A stretch of 64,000 bases of DNA from Acinetobacter sp. ANC 4558 (GCF_002135375.1 NZ_NEGH01000008.1:124001-188000), one strand, 5' to 3'; positions 38,988-49,141 are shown, numbered from the stretch's first letter. Notes: generated from the sequence alone by a model not told the origin. Numbers and translations are program-made.

Positions 38988-39020
38988 GAACGACCCCTAG
39001 TCATACGGATAAAAATAGAA

Positions 39021-39050
39021 AAATCCTGCAAAGCCAACTTCGCAGGATTT
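39021..39050 (-). terminator. Terminator between ppnP and rlmB
   Basis: AAATCCTGC and GCAGGATTT form a 9-bp stem; inner bases AAG / CTT extend it after one mismatch, leaving loop CCAA. On the minus strand it is followed by TTCTATTTTTATCC, so it should end the ppnP transcript. Confidence 0.75.
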
Positions 39051-39110
39051 ATGCTTATGAATAGTTTACCCGATTCGGGTTAAAAATTCTTTGTTTACTT
39101 CAACTAGATA

Positions 39111-39434
39111 TTAGCCTTCTAAGTGGCATACATAGTCTAAAACATCATCCGTTTCAATTTTAAAACGGCTATTTCCTGGTACATAGAAAGATTGACCTGC
39201 ACGAAATAATTCGCTTTCTTCGCTCTCTGCGATAAGCACTCGACATTCACCAGAAATAATTTCCATTCTTTCAGGAACATGTGTTTCAAAAGTTAACGCA
39301 CTTTCAGTTGGTAAAATTACACCTAGTGTTTTCTTCGTACCATCTTCAAATTGCACCGTATGACTAATACATAAGCCACCAAAATAAACATTAGACTTTT
39401 TTACAACTGATACATGATCAAACTGAGCTGACAT
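39111..39434 (-). CDS. ppnP: Pyrimidine/purine nucleoside phosphorylase PpnP
   Basis: Small cupin-fold phosphorylase that splits nucleosides with phosphate (formerly DUF1255/YaiE). It is 107 aa with [40 protein letters not shown] and [12 protein letters not shown], covering the whole cupin barrel. It is flanked by its own terminator and a long upstream gap, so it is probably monocistronic. Confidence 0.93.
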   Translation of the reverse strand: MSAQFDHVSVVKKSNVYFGGLCISHTVQFEDGTKKTLGVILPTESALTFETHVPERMEIISGECRVLIAESEESELFRAGQSFYVPGNSRFKIETDDVLDYVCHLEG

Positions 39435-39937
39435 GCCTATTCTCCAGATAACACTTTATATTTGTACGACTGAAAAAGCTCGTCAGATTTAACATCTCTA
39501 ACACTTGCCCATCCATGCCTATAAATCAATTACGTCTATACCCAACAAATACGTCTTATTGCTTTATGCAACAAGATAAATATACTATCAACGGCAAGCT
39601 AATTTATCGCAATTTTTCGAGAGTCTAAATCAAGTTTATCTGAATCACAAATAACTTTTTCGATCATCCGATAAAAAACATTTTCACTCATAATCGCTAT
39701 ACCTAACATGCCCACATAGTATAAAATTTATGACATAGTTAAAGTACTTTATAACCCATAACCATTTCAAAAGAATGAACATCACTTTTGTAGAATAAAT
39801 ATTGATCATAATTTTATCCTGAACTTTAAATTTACGATAAAATTATTGGGTTTTCAGTCAATTTCGAATATAAGTTAATTTGTAATAACAAAACTGAATT
39901 ATCATTAACTCAAACTTTTCGCAGTGCGGATGCGTTT
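39435..39937. other. 503-bp intergenic region between divergent ppnP and recN
   Basis: AT-rich, with no credible open reading frame, no RNA gene recognised and no strong inverted repeat. It presumably contains the promoters of ppnP (left) and recN (right). No sequence like the E. coli LexA box is apparent, which fits the lack of a canonical LexA in Acinetobacter. Confidence 0.5.
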
Positions 39938-41605
39938 ATGCTGACACATTTAACTCTAATTAATTTTGCATTAGCTGATCATTTAGCTATTGATATTGAA
40001 GAAGGCTTCAATGTCTTAACAGGTGAAACTGGTGCAGGAAAATCACTTTTACTCGATGCCCTTTCCGCATGTTTAGGTGAAAGAACGGATACCAATTATG
40101 TCCGTTTTGGTTCAGACAAAGCAGATGTGACAGCAACATTTAGTTATCAAAATAGCTCTGCCGAAGCGCGATGGCTAAAAGAACATGAATTAGATGATGA
40201 ATCTGGTGAAATTCATTTACGTCGTGTTATTTTTGCCACTGGCCGCAGTAAAGCATGGATTAATGGTAGACCCAGCAGTTTAACCGAACTTAAAGAGATC
40301 GGGCGGTTATTGGTTCAATTATATAGCCAACATAGCCAACAGCAGCTTCTCGAACCACCCTATCCTAAACATTGGCTTGATCGATATAGTAATTTTTATG
40401 AATCTGCTCAAGCAGTCCGAGAGCGTTACAGCAAATGGCAAAAAGATATTCGTCAACATCAAGCTGCACTTGATGCTCAAGCAACACGTAAACAACGTAT
40501 TGAAACGCTAGAACTTCAACTCGAAGAATTAGAAAGTATTATTCAAATCAATTATCTAGAAACTGAACAAGAATTTGATCGTTTAAGTCATCATGAACAT
40601 ATTATGCAAGACTGTGGCTATGGTTTAACTGCTTTAGATGATGCTGAACAAAATATAAATCAGGAACTTTCATCTATTCTTAGGCGTCTTGAATCTCATT
40701 CAGGTCGAAGTGAACAGCTTTTAGAAATTTATACATCACTCCTGAATGCACAAAGTGAACTTGAAGATGCAACTGCAAATTTGCGTCAATTCATTGACAG
40801 ACAAAGCTTTGATCCTGAACGTATGGAAGAACTCAACAATTCACTTGAAACTTTCCATCGTTTAGCGCGTAAATATCGTACTCAGCCTGAAGAGCTTCAG
40901 CAAGAGTTTGAAAGCTGGCAAAATGAATTAGAACAATTACATCAATTAGAAGATCCAGAAACCTTAGCTGGACAAGTCGATATTTCTTATCAAGATTTTA
41001 TCGTCAAAGCAGAACACCTAGATCAAATTCGTCGCGATGCCGCGATACCTCTAGCAAAAAAACTGACAGAACAGGTTAAACAGCTGGCATTACCAGAGGC
41101 ACATTTTGAGTTCAAATTTGAACCACTCGAGCAAGTTTCTAGTGAAGGTTTAAGTTTTATTCAATTACTCTTTACTGCCAATAAAGGAATTCCCGCACAG
41201 CCTTTAGCACGTGTTGCATCAGGTGGTGAGTTATCTCGTATCGCGTTAGTCATGCAAGTCATGAATGCTGAAAAAACAGAATCTGAGGTTTTAGTATTTG
41301 ATGAAATTGATGTTGGTATCAGTGGTGGAACAGCTGAAATCGTCGGTCGTTTATTAGCTGGCTTAGCGCAACATGTGCAAATTCTCTGTATCACACACCA
41401 AGCTCAAGTCGCTGCTCAATCTGACCAACATTTATTGGTTAAAAAGCGCCAAACAGATCCTGCGAGCAGCATTATTATTGAGCTAGAAGAAAGTGATAGA
41501 ATTCAAGAACTCGCACGCATGACGGGGGGGATAGACATCAATGAAACCACTTTGCAACATGCCAAACAACTTAGACAACTAAAATTCCAACCCAGCTCAA
41601 TTTAA
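39938..41605 (+). CDS. recN: DNA repair protein RecN
   Basis: SMC-like ATPase that holds broken DNA together during recombination. The 555 aa have Walker A GETGAGKSLLLDAL near residues 28-41, long coiled coils in the middle (about 150-370), the signature VASGGELSRIALVM near 428 and Walker B EVLVFDEIDVGISGGTA followed by CITHQAQVAAQ. It is complete. It has a long upstream region and a strong terminator after it. A binding site of unremarkable strength precedes the ATG. Confidence 0.96.
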   Translation: MLTHLTLINFALADHLAIDIEEGFNVLTGETGAGKSLLLDALSACLGERTDTNYVRFGSDKADVTATFSYQNSSAEARWLKEHELDDESGEIHLRRVIFATGRSKAWINGRPSSLTELKEIGRLLVQLYSQHSQQQLLEPPYPKHWLDRYSNFYESAQAVRERYSKWQKDIRQHQAALDAQATRKQRIETLELQLEELESIIQINYLETEQEFDRLSHHEHIMQDCGYGLTALDDAEQNINQELSSILRRLESHSGRSEQLLEIYTSLLNAQSELEDATANLRQFIDRQSFDPERMEELNNSLETFHRLARKYRTQPEELQQEFESWQNELEQLHQLEDPETLAGQVDISYQDFIVKAEHLDQIRRDAAIPLAKKLTEQVKQLALPEAHFEFKFEPLEQVSSEGLSFIQLLFTANKGIPAQPLARVASGGELSRIALVMQVMNAEKTESEVLVFDEIDVGISGGTAEIVGRLLAGLAQHVQILCITHQAQVAAQSDQHLLVKKRQTDPASSIIIELEESDRIQELARMTGGIDINETTLQHAKQLRQLKFQPSSI

Positions 41606-41637
41606 AATTTCACTAGGTTTTAAAATAATGCTGTATT

Positions 41638-41669
41638 AAAAATGACATATCATAAAATATGTCATTTTT
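41638..41669. terminator. Bidirectional terminator between recN and the secreted protein gene
   Basis: AAAAATGACATAT, loop CATAAA, ATATGTCATTTTT: a perfect 13-bp stem flanked by A and T runs. It overlaps the stop codon of the convergent gene. Confidence 0.88.
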
Positions 41670-42396
41670 ATTTTACGATGCCGATATATTTATAAGCATT
41701 CTTTTCCAAACGATAACGTAAGTATTTATTCTGTGGAACAAGATCTGTATTTAATAGCATGATATCCACGGTTTTTGGTGTCACACGAATATAATCTAAT
41801 GCTTCACTACGATCAGGGACTTTGTGACAATCAAACTCAACGGTAATTTCATGATTCGTTTTATTTTTACCTTCAAATACATAGGCTTTTAATAATTGCT
41901 GAGCACCAATTTCGACAGCTCGTACATCATATGCACCATGACAACTGTCTCCTTTATAATAATTTTGAACTAAATATACTGGTTTATTTTTAATATTCGA
42001 TTGAGAAACTTTCGATATATACCCTGCTTTAAACTCATCAACCAATGTCTTGTCACCAATTGTATATTGGACATCGGTATACCACTCTCCCATTGTTCCA
42101 CCACCAGAAACATCAAATGTATAAAATTTTAATTTTTTATCAGGTGAATAATGAATTTGTACATATCCCGCTTTCTGTAAATAAGGAAAATCATAGCTAT
42201 AGCTTGTAACATCACTAGAAATTTGTTTTGAAATATCACTGGCAATATCTGCATTAACTTCATAAAAATCAGCATCTTTATACTTTTGAATTACACTTTT
42301 TTCAAAGACATTTAAAGCAGCATGATCTGCATAACTGGTTGGTATCCAACTCATTGCGCTCATTCCAATGAACAATCTCGTCATTATTTTTAGCAT
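41668..42396 (-). CDS. Unknown secreted protein
   Basis: Not recognised. 242 aa with an N-terminal signal peptide (LFIGMSAMSWIPTSYA, cleavage after Ala near residue 23), so periplasmic or outer-membrane exposed. The mature part is beta-rich by residue pattern, with VSGGGTMGEWYTDVQYTIGDK in the middle and two cysteines (GDSCHGAYD and EFDCHKVPD) that may form a disulphide. No lipobox and no strong C-terminal barrel signature. It stands alone, convergent with recN. Similar-looking secreted proteins of unknown role are frequent in Acinetobacter, but I cannot name a family. Confidence 0.75.
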   Translation of the reverse strand: MLKIMTRLFIGMSAMSWIPTSYADHAALNVFEKSVIQKYKDADFYEVNADIASDISKQISSDVTSYSYDFPYLQKAGYVQIHYSPDKKLKFYTFDVSGGGTMGEWYTDVQYTIGDKTLVDEFKAGYISKVSQSNIKNKPVYLVQNYYKGDSCHGAYDVRAVEIGAQQLLKAYVFEGKNKTNHEITVEFDCHKVPDRSEALDYIRVTPKTVDIMLLNTDLVPQNKYLRYRLEKNAYKYIGIVK

Positions 42397-42666
42397 TGCT
42401 CTTTCCTATAAAATAATGTTATTTTAAATTTAACCTATGATTTTATAAATGGGGGATAACATCAATCAATTATATAATTATTAATACAAAAAATGAAAAT
42501 TACCTTTTTATATACATATAGATAAATAGAACACATTAAATTTTATATTTATTCATAATTCTTCTATATTCTCACAAAAATCCATTGTTGAAGCTGAATT
42601 AGTCTTGTATTTTGATATAAACATACAATTTAAACGAAACCCATAGCAATAAGGAGAAACCATTAG

Positions 42667-43221
42667 GTGCCCAAACAATATCTGACACATCGGTGTCTCA
42701 TTGCTCCGCCTAATATGGATGATGATTTCTTTGCAAATACAGTCATTTATTTAGCACGCCATGATGAAGATGGTGCTCAAGGAATCATTATTAATCGACC
42801 AGCAGGTATACAAGTAAAAGAATTATTACATGATTTAGATATTGTTGCTGACAATGTTAATCCACACGAAGTTTTACAAGGTGGTCCTTTAAGACCCGAA
42901 GCAGGTTTCGTCCTTCATACGGGGCAACCGACTTGGCATTCATCTATTGCTGTTGGTGAAAATGTTTGCATTACAACATCAAAAGATATTTTAGATGCAA
43001 TTGCACATAATGAAGGTGTTGGTCGATATCAAATTGCGTTAGGCTATGCCAGTTGGTCAAAAAACCAATTAGAGCAAGAAATATCTCATGGAGATTGGTT
43101 GGTTTGTGACTCTGACATGGATTTAATTTTTAATCTTCCTTATGACGATCGATGGGATGCAGCCTATAAAAAAATAGGCATAGATCGTACTTGGCTTTCT
43201 TCTGAGATCGGACATGCCTGA
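42667..43221 (+). CDS. yqgE: YqgE/AlgH family protein
   Basis: UPF0301 protein of 184 aa. [52 protein letters not shown] and [14 protein letters not shown] are typical. The start is GTG at 42667 with AAGGAG ten bases upstream. The biochemical role is unclear (AlgH was linked to alginate control in Pseudomonas). It overlaps ruvX by eight bases, the widely conserved yqgE-yqgF pair. Confidence 0.93.
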   Translation: MPKQYLTHRCLIAPPNMDDDFFANTVIYLARHDEDGAQGIIINRPAGIQVKELLHDLDIVADNVNPHEVLQGGPLRPEAGFVLHTGQPTWHSSIAVGENVCITTSKDILDAIAHNEGVGRYQIALGYASWSKNQLEQEISHGDWLVCDSDMDLIFNLPYDDRWDAAYKKIGIDRTWLSSEIGHA

Positions 43222-43657
43222 TTCAAATTTAGCTCAAATGGTTATGGCATTTGACTTTGGTACACAAAAAATGGGAATGGCTGTCGGCCAATCCCTGATT
43301 GAAAGTGCACATCCACTTGCATTATTTCCTATGCGTGATGGCATTCCTCATTGGGAGGAATTACTGAAAATTGTAAAGCAGCATCAACCTGATTTATTTT
43401 TAGTCGGTTTGCCCCTGAATATGGATGATTCTGAATCTGAACTATCAACACGTGCGCGTAAGTTTGCACGGCGCCTACGCCATCAGACTCATATTGAAAC
43501 CTTCATGGTTGATGAACGCTTAACAACACGTGAAGCTCGTGATGAATTAGAACATTATCAAACCCAAGGGCGTGGTAAAAAAGTTTCTGCAGATAGTCTT
43601 GCAGCTGCATTACTGATAGAAAGTTGGTATCGGTTTCCAAATGGTATTTCTCCCTGA
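43214..43657 (+). CDS. ruvX: Holliday junction resolvase-like protein RuvX (YqgF)
   Basis: RNase H-fold nuclease-like protein implicated in 16S rRNA 5' end processing and Holliday junction cleavage. It is 147 aa with catalytic [15 protein letters not shown] (first Asp), [13 protein letters not shown], and [10 protein letters not shown] and [10 protein letters not shown] (further acidic residues). Its ATG lies inside the end of yqgE, implying coupled translation. Confidence 0.94.
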   Translation: MPDSNLAQMVMAFDFGTQKMGMAVGQSLIESAHPLALFPMRDGIPHWEELLKIVKQHQPDLFLVGLPLNMDDSESELSTRARKFARRLRHQTHIETFMVDERLTTREARDELEHYQTQGRGKKVSADSLAAALLIESWYRFPNGISP

Positions 43658-43825
43658 GAGAAAAGCATGTAATTCAATAGAAACTTTATGTTATCACTCT
43701 GTAATTTTTGTTGAATATTCAATCATATGAAGAGATTAAAAAGATCATAAATCATATTTTTAGTCTCTTCAGGTTTAGAATCCATATCGAAAACTTCTAT
43801 TCTTTTATTTCATTGGAATTCATGC

Positions 43826-44356
43826 ATGAACGCCTTAAAAACCACTTTATCTATTGCATTATTAGCAAGTACAACATCGGTTATGGCAGCACAAGCGATT
43901 CAACCAACACCAGAAACTGCCATTAAAACAGCAATTGACGTGACTGCTGATGCTGCAAAAAACACCATTAAGCAAGATGTAACTGATGTTAAAACAACTG
44001 TTACACAAACCGTGGATGCAGGTAAAACTGAATCAAAATTAGAAGCAAAAAAGGCCAAAGCAGAAATTAAAGAAAAAACTCAAGCTGAAAAAGTAGCATT
44101 AAAAGCTGATACAAATGCGACTGTAATCACGTTAAAAGAAGTTGCAAAAACAGATGATGCTACTGTTAAAGCTGATGCTAAAAGTGAAATAAAAGCGATC
44201 GAAGCTCAAGCTAAAGTTGAGAATAAATTACTCAGTGCTGATGAAAAACGTGCAGAGCAAAAAATTGAACAACAAATCTGTGCTCATGAGTGCAAAGACC
44301 CAAAAGCTGCCGAGAAAAAAAGTATTTTCTCTATTTTTAAAAAGAAAGCATCTTAA
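43826..44356 (+). CDS. Lys/Ala-rich periplasmic protein of unknown function
   Basis: Not recognised. 176 aa with a signal peptide (TTLSIALLASTTSVMAA, cleavage near residue 23). The mature part is dominated by K, A, E, T and D in heptad-like order (about 30-150), predicting one long charged alpha-helix or coiled coil. The end holds two cysteines (ICAHEC) and a basic hydrophobic tail (SIFSIFKKKAS). It resembles in composition periplasmic spacer or stress proteins, but no family can be named. It is monocistronic, with a strong terminator 16 bases after its stop. Confidence 0.72.
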   Translation: MNALKTTLSIALLASTTSVMAAQAIQPTPETAIKTAIDVTADAAKNTIKQDVTDVKTTVTQTVDAGKTESKLEAKKAKAEIKEKTQAEKVALKADTNATVITLKEVAKTDDATVKADAKSEIKAIEAQAKVENKLLSADEKRAEQKIEQQICAHECKDPKAAEKKSIFSIFKKKAS

Positions 44357-44372
44357 TTGAAATTAACTTAAG

Positions 44373-44399
44373 AAAAAGGATGTTATTACATCCTTTTTT
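44373..44399 (+). terminator. Terminator after the Lys/Ala-rich protein gene
   Basis: AAAAAGGATGT, loop TATT, ACATCCTTTTTT: a perfect 11-bp stem with T run. Confidence 0.9.
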
Positions 44400-44457
44400 A
44401 TTCTAATACATCCATAAATATCATGACATTAAAGTTTTAGATCATATTTTAATCACT

Positions 44458-45210
44458 TTATTCAACACGTTTTTCTAATTCTTTTTGAGTTAATTGACTC
44501 ACTTGTCTCATTTGTTTATCCAATGCCACAATTTCAGCATAGCCTTGATTAAACTCGTTCACAACGCGTTGATCCTCGAACATAAAGGTATTATTTTTAT
44601 TTTTCCATTTTTGAGATTTTAAAATTTTAAATAATTGCTGTGCTTTAGCATATCTTTGTTTTTCTAATTGAAATAATAAATGATCTTGACCTTGATCATT
44701 ACGTTGAACTAACACTTCTGTTAAATATCGACGAAATCTTGTCTTAATGGGTAATACAGATATTTCTTTCTGAATCTCATGCTGATGCTCATCTAAATTT
44801 TGTTGATATAAATTAATCATTTCTCCCACTCGAGCGAGCATTGTTTCTGTTTCAATATACGCATATTGTTGATCTTTTTCTAATCGATCAATATCTAAAA
44901 ACTTATCCCACTGCGCATCTTTAAGTTCACGTAAATATGAGTTTCTTAATTCCGCATTTTGAACCATCATATTCAACATGAAATCTGCCATAATTTGAAA
45001 ATCGGGCTTTAATCGCACATCTCGTGTATCAATCGCTATTGGTTTTGTCCAATCTTTTGCTTGCTCATAAAGAGTATCTGACTTTTCATCAAGTACATTT
45101 TGATAAATTTCAAACTGAGTAACTTCTCGCGCTTGCTCTCGATATTGATACATCATCAAGCCGAAGATAGCAAAAGTGATCATCGCAATAACGATTACAA
45201 TTTTACGCAT
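44458..45210 (-). CDS. Unknown membrane-anchored protein
   Basis: Not recognised. 250 aa with one N-terminal helix (IVIVIAMITFAIFGLMM, residues 4-20) not followed by an obvious cleavage site, so an inner-membrane anchor with a large periplasmic, helical domain is likely. The domain is rich in Gln, Glu, Arg and Lys with long charged helices (for example LEKDQQYAYIETETMLARV). No cysteines or catalytic motif. It is divergent from the DsbA-type gene and appears monocistronic. Confidence 0.72.
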   Translation of the reverse strand: MRKIVIVIAMITFAIFGLMMYQYREQAREVTQFEIYQNVLDEKSDTLYEQAKDWTKPIAIDTRDVRLKPDFQIMADFMLNMMVQNAELRNSYLRELKDAQWDKFLDIDRLEKDQQYAYIETETMLARVGEMINLYQQNLDEHQHEIQKEISVLPIKTRFRRYLTEVLVQRNDQGQDHLLFQLEKQRYAKAQQLFKILKSQKWKNKNNTFMFEDQRVVNEFNQGYAEIVALDKQMRQVSQLTQKELEKRVE

Positions 45211-45417
45211 CTCACAAGCCCTCTATATAGTTGTATAAACTTTTTAACATCGTCTATTTTATATACTACTATTACTGATCCCCTCTATTCAATTTAAAAT
45301 TATTTTCCACAATTACCCCCTTGTTATTCACAATGAATCATTATAATTTTTTATTTATTCCTTTTATTCTCATTTTTGACCCCCATTTCTAATTCAAACA
45401 GAATATTGAGAAAGTTT

Positions 45418-46101
45418 ATGCGTGTAGATATTTGGTCTGATGTCGTCTGCCCATTTTGCTATATTGGTAAAAAGCGTTTAGAGGCTGCCGCTGCTGAAGC
45501 GGGTGTAGAACTTGAAGTACATTGGCATAGTTTCCAACTTGATCCAGAGGCACCGCCACGACAAGAAATTTCAAATTCAGAACGTTTAGCACAAAAATAT
45601 GGGCGGACCATTGCAGAAGTTGAAGATATGCAGCGCAATATTGCAGAAATGGCAAAAGCTGAAGGGATTGAATTTAACTGGGAAAATGCCAATTCAGGAA
45701 ATACGTTGAATGCGCATCGCCTTATTCATCTAGCACAAAGTAAAGGACTCGGTTCTGAAGCAGAAGAAGCTTTATTCTTTAGTTATATGACCCAAGGCTT
45801 ACCGATTGGTGAAAGAGAAACCTTAGAAGATGTTGCGTCTAGAATTGGACTAAATCCTGTTGAAGTTGATGATCTTTTAGATTCAAATGAATATGCAGAT
45901 TTTGTTCAATTTGATGAAGAAGTCGCACGTGATCAATTAAAAGTTACTGGCGTTCCTTTCTTTGTATTTGATCAACGTGTTGCACTTGCAGGTGCTCAAC
46001 CAAAAGAAGTTTTTATTCAGGTTTTAGAAAAAGCAAGAGAAACAATAGCACCTACTGCTCAAACGTGCACCGATGATCAATGTGAAATTCCTAAAGAATA
46101 A
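45418..46101 (+). CDS. DsbA-family (FrnE-like) thiol oxidoreductase
   Basis: Thioredoxin-fold protein of 227 aa. The active site CPFC is at residues 11-14 (DIWSDVVCPFCYIGKKR), and the helical insertion and cis-Pro region (VTGVPFFVFDQRVALAGAQ) follow. A second cysteine pair, CTDDQC, lies close to the C-terminus, as in Deinococcus FrnE. There is no signal peptide, so it is cytoplasmic, unlike DsbA itself. The ATG at 45418 fits the family; a longer TTG-started form is unlikely. It ends at a terminator shared with htpG. Confidence 0.9.
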   Translation: MRVDIWSDVVCPFCYIGKKRLEAAAAEAGVELEVHWHSFQLDPEAPPRQEISNSERLAQKYGRTIAEVEDMQRNIAEMAKAEGIEFNWENANSGNTLNAHRLIHLAQSKGLGSEAEEALFFSYMTQGLPIGERETLEDVASRIGLNPVEVDDLLDSNEYADFVQFDEEVARDQLKVTGVPFFVFDQRVALAGAQPKEVFIQVLEKARETIAPTAQTCTDDQCEIPKE

Positions 46102-46138
46102 AATTTTCTTAAACCAAGAGAACTCTTGAATTAATATT

Positions 46139-46167
46139 AAAAAAGCCTCCTATTAGGAGGCTTTTTT
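46139..46167. terminator. Bidirectional terminator between the FrnE-like gene and htpG
   Basis: AAAAAAGCCTCC, loop TATTA, GGAGGCTTTTTT: a perfect 12-bp stem with A and T runs on both sides. Confidence 0.92.
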
Positions 46168-46195
46168 AATCACGTCTATCTAAAGTTTTTAGCGA

Positions 46196-48115
46196 TTACT
46201 TCACTAACAAATTATTAATACGCTTAATATATTCTGCTGGATCTTCAGGTAATCCACCTTCTGCAATAAGCGCTTGATCAAAAATTACGTTAGCCAAATC
46301 ATCAAACTGTGCTGAACTTTCAAGCTTTTTCACCAAAGGATGTTCTGGATTAATTTCTAAAATCGGCTTACTTTCAGGTACAGGTTGACCTGCTTGTTTG
46401 AGCATACGCACCAATTGCGGAGAAAGTTCGCCATCACTGGTCACTAAACATGCTGGTGAATCAACCAAGCGCGTCGTCACACGAACTTCTTTCGTTTTCG
46501 CTTTTAATGAGTCAGACAATTTATCAACCACTGGTTTAAATTGTTCTGCCGCAGCTTCAAGTGCTTTTTTCTCTTCTGCGTCTTGTAAATCACCTAAATC
46601 TACCGCACCCTTTGCCACGTTTTGCAGTGGTGTGCCGTCAAATTCATGAACAAACTCCATTGCCCATTCATCCACACGTTCACTCATCAATAAAACTTCA
46701 ATGCCCTTTTTCTTGAAGAGTTCGAGTTGTGGTGAATTTTTTGCAGCATTCAAACTATCAGCAGTCACATAGTAAATTGCTTTTTGCCCTTCTTGCATGC
46801 GTGCTTTATAGTCTGCTAATGATGTTGAAATATCATCATTTGTCGAGGTTGCAAAACGTAAAAGTTTTAAAATACGTTCCCGATTACCAAGATCTTCACC
46901 TAATCCTTCTTTTAGTACAGAACCAAACTCTGCATAGAAGGTTTTAAATTTTTCTTGATCTTTTTCATCTTCCGACTTTGCCAAACCATCCAATACCGTT
47001 AAAACTCGACGAGTATTTCCTTCACGAATTGTTTTTACATCGCGGCTTTCTTGTAGCAACTCTCGGCTTACATTTAATGGTAAATCTGCACTATCAACCA
47101 CACCTTGCACAAAACGTAAATAATTCGGAATAAGGTTATCTGCATCATCCATAATAAATACACGTTTTACATAGAGCTTAATGCCAGCTTTTGCTTCACG
47201 TGTAAAAATATTGCTTGCTGCTTTACTTGGAATATAAAGTAATTGTGTATATTCCGTACTTCCTTCTACACGATTATGCGCCCATGCCAATGGTTCTTGA
47301 AAATCGTGCGAAAGATTTTTATAGAACTCAATATATTGCTCTTCCGTAATCTCTGATTTATTTCGAGTCCATAATGCACTTGCAGAATTAATCGCTTCCC
47401 ATTCATCAGTTTTCACATATTGACCTGCTTTAGGTTCTTCACCTTCAGCAACCTCTTCTTCTTGCCAAACTTCTTTTTGCATTTCAATTGGCAAGCTAAT
47501 GTGATCTGAATATTTATTAATAATTTGCTTAACTTTATAACTTTCTAAGTAATCAAGCGCATCATCACGTAAATGAAGAATGATATCTGTACCTCGGCTT
47601 TCCTTAGTGATCCCTTCAACTTCAAAATCGCCCGTTCCACCACTCGTCCAGCGCACAGCCTGCGTAACATCTGAACCAGCTCGGCGAGATTCAACAGTAA
47701 TTTTGTCTGCAACAATAAATCCTGAATAAAAACCAACACCAAATTGACCAATCAATTGTGCATCTGATTTTTGATCTCCAGTCAACTTTGACATAAAATC
47801 TTTTGTGCCAGATTTTGCGATGGTACCTAGATTATCAATCGCTTCTTGCTCAGTTAAACCAATCCCATTATCTGAAATTGTAATGGTTTTATTGTCTTTA
47901 TCTAACGTAACGCGAACATGTAACTCTGAGTCATTTTCATAATATTCTGGATGATTGATTCCTTCAAAGCGCAATTTATCGCAAGCATCTGAAGCATTAG
48001 AAATTAACTCACGTAAAAAAATCTCTGGATTAGAATAAAGAGAATGCGTTACTAAATGTAATAATTGAGATACTTCAGCTTGGAAACTATGTTTTTGTGT
48101 GCTTTGCTCAGTCAC
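46196..48115 (-). CDS. htpG: Chaperone HtpG (Hsp90 family)
   Basis: ATP-dependent cytosolic chaperone, 639 aa. The N-terminal GHKL ATPase has the Hsp90 signatures [30 protein letters not shown] and [16 protein letters not shown]. The middle and C-terminal dimerisation domains are complete. The start is a GTG with AGGAG six bases upstream. A sigma32-like promoter is visible at 48161-48188, fitting heat-shock control. Confidence 0.98.
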   Translation of the reverse strand: MTEQSTQKHSFQAEVSQLLHLVTHSLYSNPEIFLRELISNASDACDKLRFEGINHPEYYENDSELHVRVTLDKDNKTITISDNGIGLTEQEAIDNLGTIAKSGTKDFMSKLTGDQKSDAQLIGQFGVGFYSGFIVADKITVESRRAGSDVTQAVRWTSGGTGDFEVEGITKESRGTDIILHLRDDALDYLESYKVKQIINKYSDHISLPIEMQKEVWQEEEVAEGEEPKAGQYVKTDEWEAINSASALWTRNKSEITEEQYIEFYKNLSHDFQEPLAWAHNRVEGSTEYTQLLYIPSKAASNIFTREAKAGIKLYVKRVFIMDDADNLIPNYLRFVQGVVDSADLPLNVSRELLQESRDVKTIREGNTRRVLTVLDGLAKSEDEKDQEKFKTFYAEFGSVLKEGLGEDLGNRERILKLLRFATSTNDDISTSLADYKARMQEGQKAIYYVTADSLNAAKNSPQLELFKKKGIEVLLMSERVDEWAMEFVHEFDGTPLQNVAKGAVDLGDLQDAEEKKALEAAAEQFKPVVDKLSDSLKAKTKEVRVTTRLVDSPACLVTSDGELSPQLVRMLKQAGQPVPESKPILEINPEHPLVKKLESSAQFDDLANVIFDQALIAEGGLPEDPAEYIKRINNLLVK

Positions 48116-48160
48116 CTGTTACTCCTTTTATTTAATCGGTAGTTTCTATCGTTGTTATAT

Positions 48161-48188
48161 GAATGGAGTAATTTTTTATTTTTTCAAT
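48161..48188 (-). promoter_or_regulatory. Heat-shock (sigma32-like) promoter of htpG
   Basis: On the minus strand TTGAAA (48187-48182) is followed after 13 bases by CTCCATTC (48168-48161). These resemble the -35 CTTGAAA and -10 CCCCATNT boxes of sigma32, with two differences in the -10. The leader would be about 40 bases. Regulation is inferred. Confidence 0.5.
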
Positions 48189-48277
48189 GCTTGTATATTA
48201 TTTTTTTAAAACTATATCGTAAAACAATGATTTTAATTCCAATTTATTTATATTCTTATACATTCTATTCGTCATAT

Positions 48278-48308
48278 AAAAAGCCCAGTCTTTTAGACTG
48301 GGCTTTTT
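48278..48308 (-). terminator. Terminator of the OmpW-family gene
   Basis: AAAAAGCCCAGTC, loop TTTTA, GACTGGGCTTTTT: a perfect 13-bp stem, 16 bases after the stop of the OmpW-type gene; it separates that gene from htpG. Confidence 0.92.
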
Positions 48309-48323
48309 ATAACGGCTAAATAC

Positions 48324-48917
48324 TTAGAATTTATAGCTATAACCCAAAGTATAAACTACTGGATCGATATTCAATTTAAATTTTGTATTATTATCATCAT
48401 TTAGAGTCACTTTAGGATCTAAATCAGCATAACGTACATCAACGAAAACACCCCAGTTTTTTGCATCAGCAGGTTTGAAATTCACACCAATTTGCCCCGC
48501 AACACCAGCAGTATTCTTCACTTTTTTAACTACACCCTTCTCATCCCAAGCGAAGAAACCTGTCGCACCTACACCGATATATGGCGTAAATGCACTTGAG
48601 TTAACATAGTTATATTTGAAAGTAAGCGTTGGAGGAAGCTGTTTAATGCTTGTACCTTCAATATCACTACCATCAAGTTTGATGTTATGCTTAATTGGAT
48701 TTGCTAATAATAATTCGGTAGAAAAATTATCATTAAAAAAATACTCTACTGAAGGTGTGAAAGCATATTGATAGTCAGCCTCTACTTTGCCAAGACCATT
48801 AACATTTGTGCTTCCCGTTGGATCAATAAGAGAGCCTGCAAGTTTTACTTGCCAACCACCCGCCATTGCAGAAGCAGATACACCCATTAATGTTATTAGA
48901 GCTAATTTCTTTAGCAT
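48324..48917 (-). CDS. OmpW-family outer membrane protein
   Basis: Eight-stranded outer-membrane barrel of 197 aa. The signal peptide ends at SAMA|GG (residue 19). The mature protein follows the OmpW plan: WQVKLAGSLIDPTGS, FTPSVEYFFNDNFSTELLLA, FTPYIGVGATGFFAWDEKG and the C-terminal YTLGYSYKF with terminal Phe for barrel insertion. OmpW proteins pass small hydrophobic compounds and respond to stress in other bacteria; a role here is inferred. Its own promoter-like element lies just upstream. Confidence 0.9.
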   Translation of the reverse strand: MLKKLALITLMGVSASAMAGGWQVKLAGSLIDPTGSTNVNGLGKVEADYQYAFTPSVEYFFNDNFSTELLLANPIKHNIKLDGSDIEGTSIKQLPPTLTFKYNYVNSSAFTPYIGVGATGFFAWDEKGVVKKVKNTAGVAGQIGVNFKPADAKNWGVFVDVRYADLDPKVTLNDDNNTKFKLNIDPVVYTLGYSYKF

Positions 48918-48945
48918 TTTAAAAACCCTTTGAAGTATTTAAATT

Positions 48946-48975
48946 ATGATAGGCATGAGTATTATTAATATGCAA
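48946..48975 (-). promoter_or_regulatory. Possible sigma70 promoter of the OmpW-family gene
   Basis: On the minus strand TTGCAT (48975-48970) and TATCAT (48951-48946) are 18 bases apart, four and five of six consensus matches. The leader would be about 22-30 bases. Confidence 0.42.
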
Positions 48976-49046
48976 GAGCCATTAATTAATAAAAATGTAG
49001 TTATTTTGCAATATATTGTTTTTTAATGTTATTTATTTTAATTCGA

Positions 49047-49080
49047 CCAATAAGGTTGGTTTTAAAAATAACCTTATTGG
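49047..49080 (-). terminator. Inverted repeat after the NhaC-type gene
   Basis: CCAATAAGGTT and AACCTTATTGG form a perfect 11-bp stem with a 12-base loop containing TTTTAAAA. There is no clear T run after it on the minus strand, so it is a weak terminator candidate, 62 bases after the antiporter stop. Confidence 0.45.
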
Positions 49081-49141
49081 TGCTGAATAATTATTTATTT
49101 TATTTTATTTAATAAAAAAATATTATATTTTTATTAAAAAT

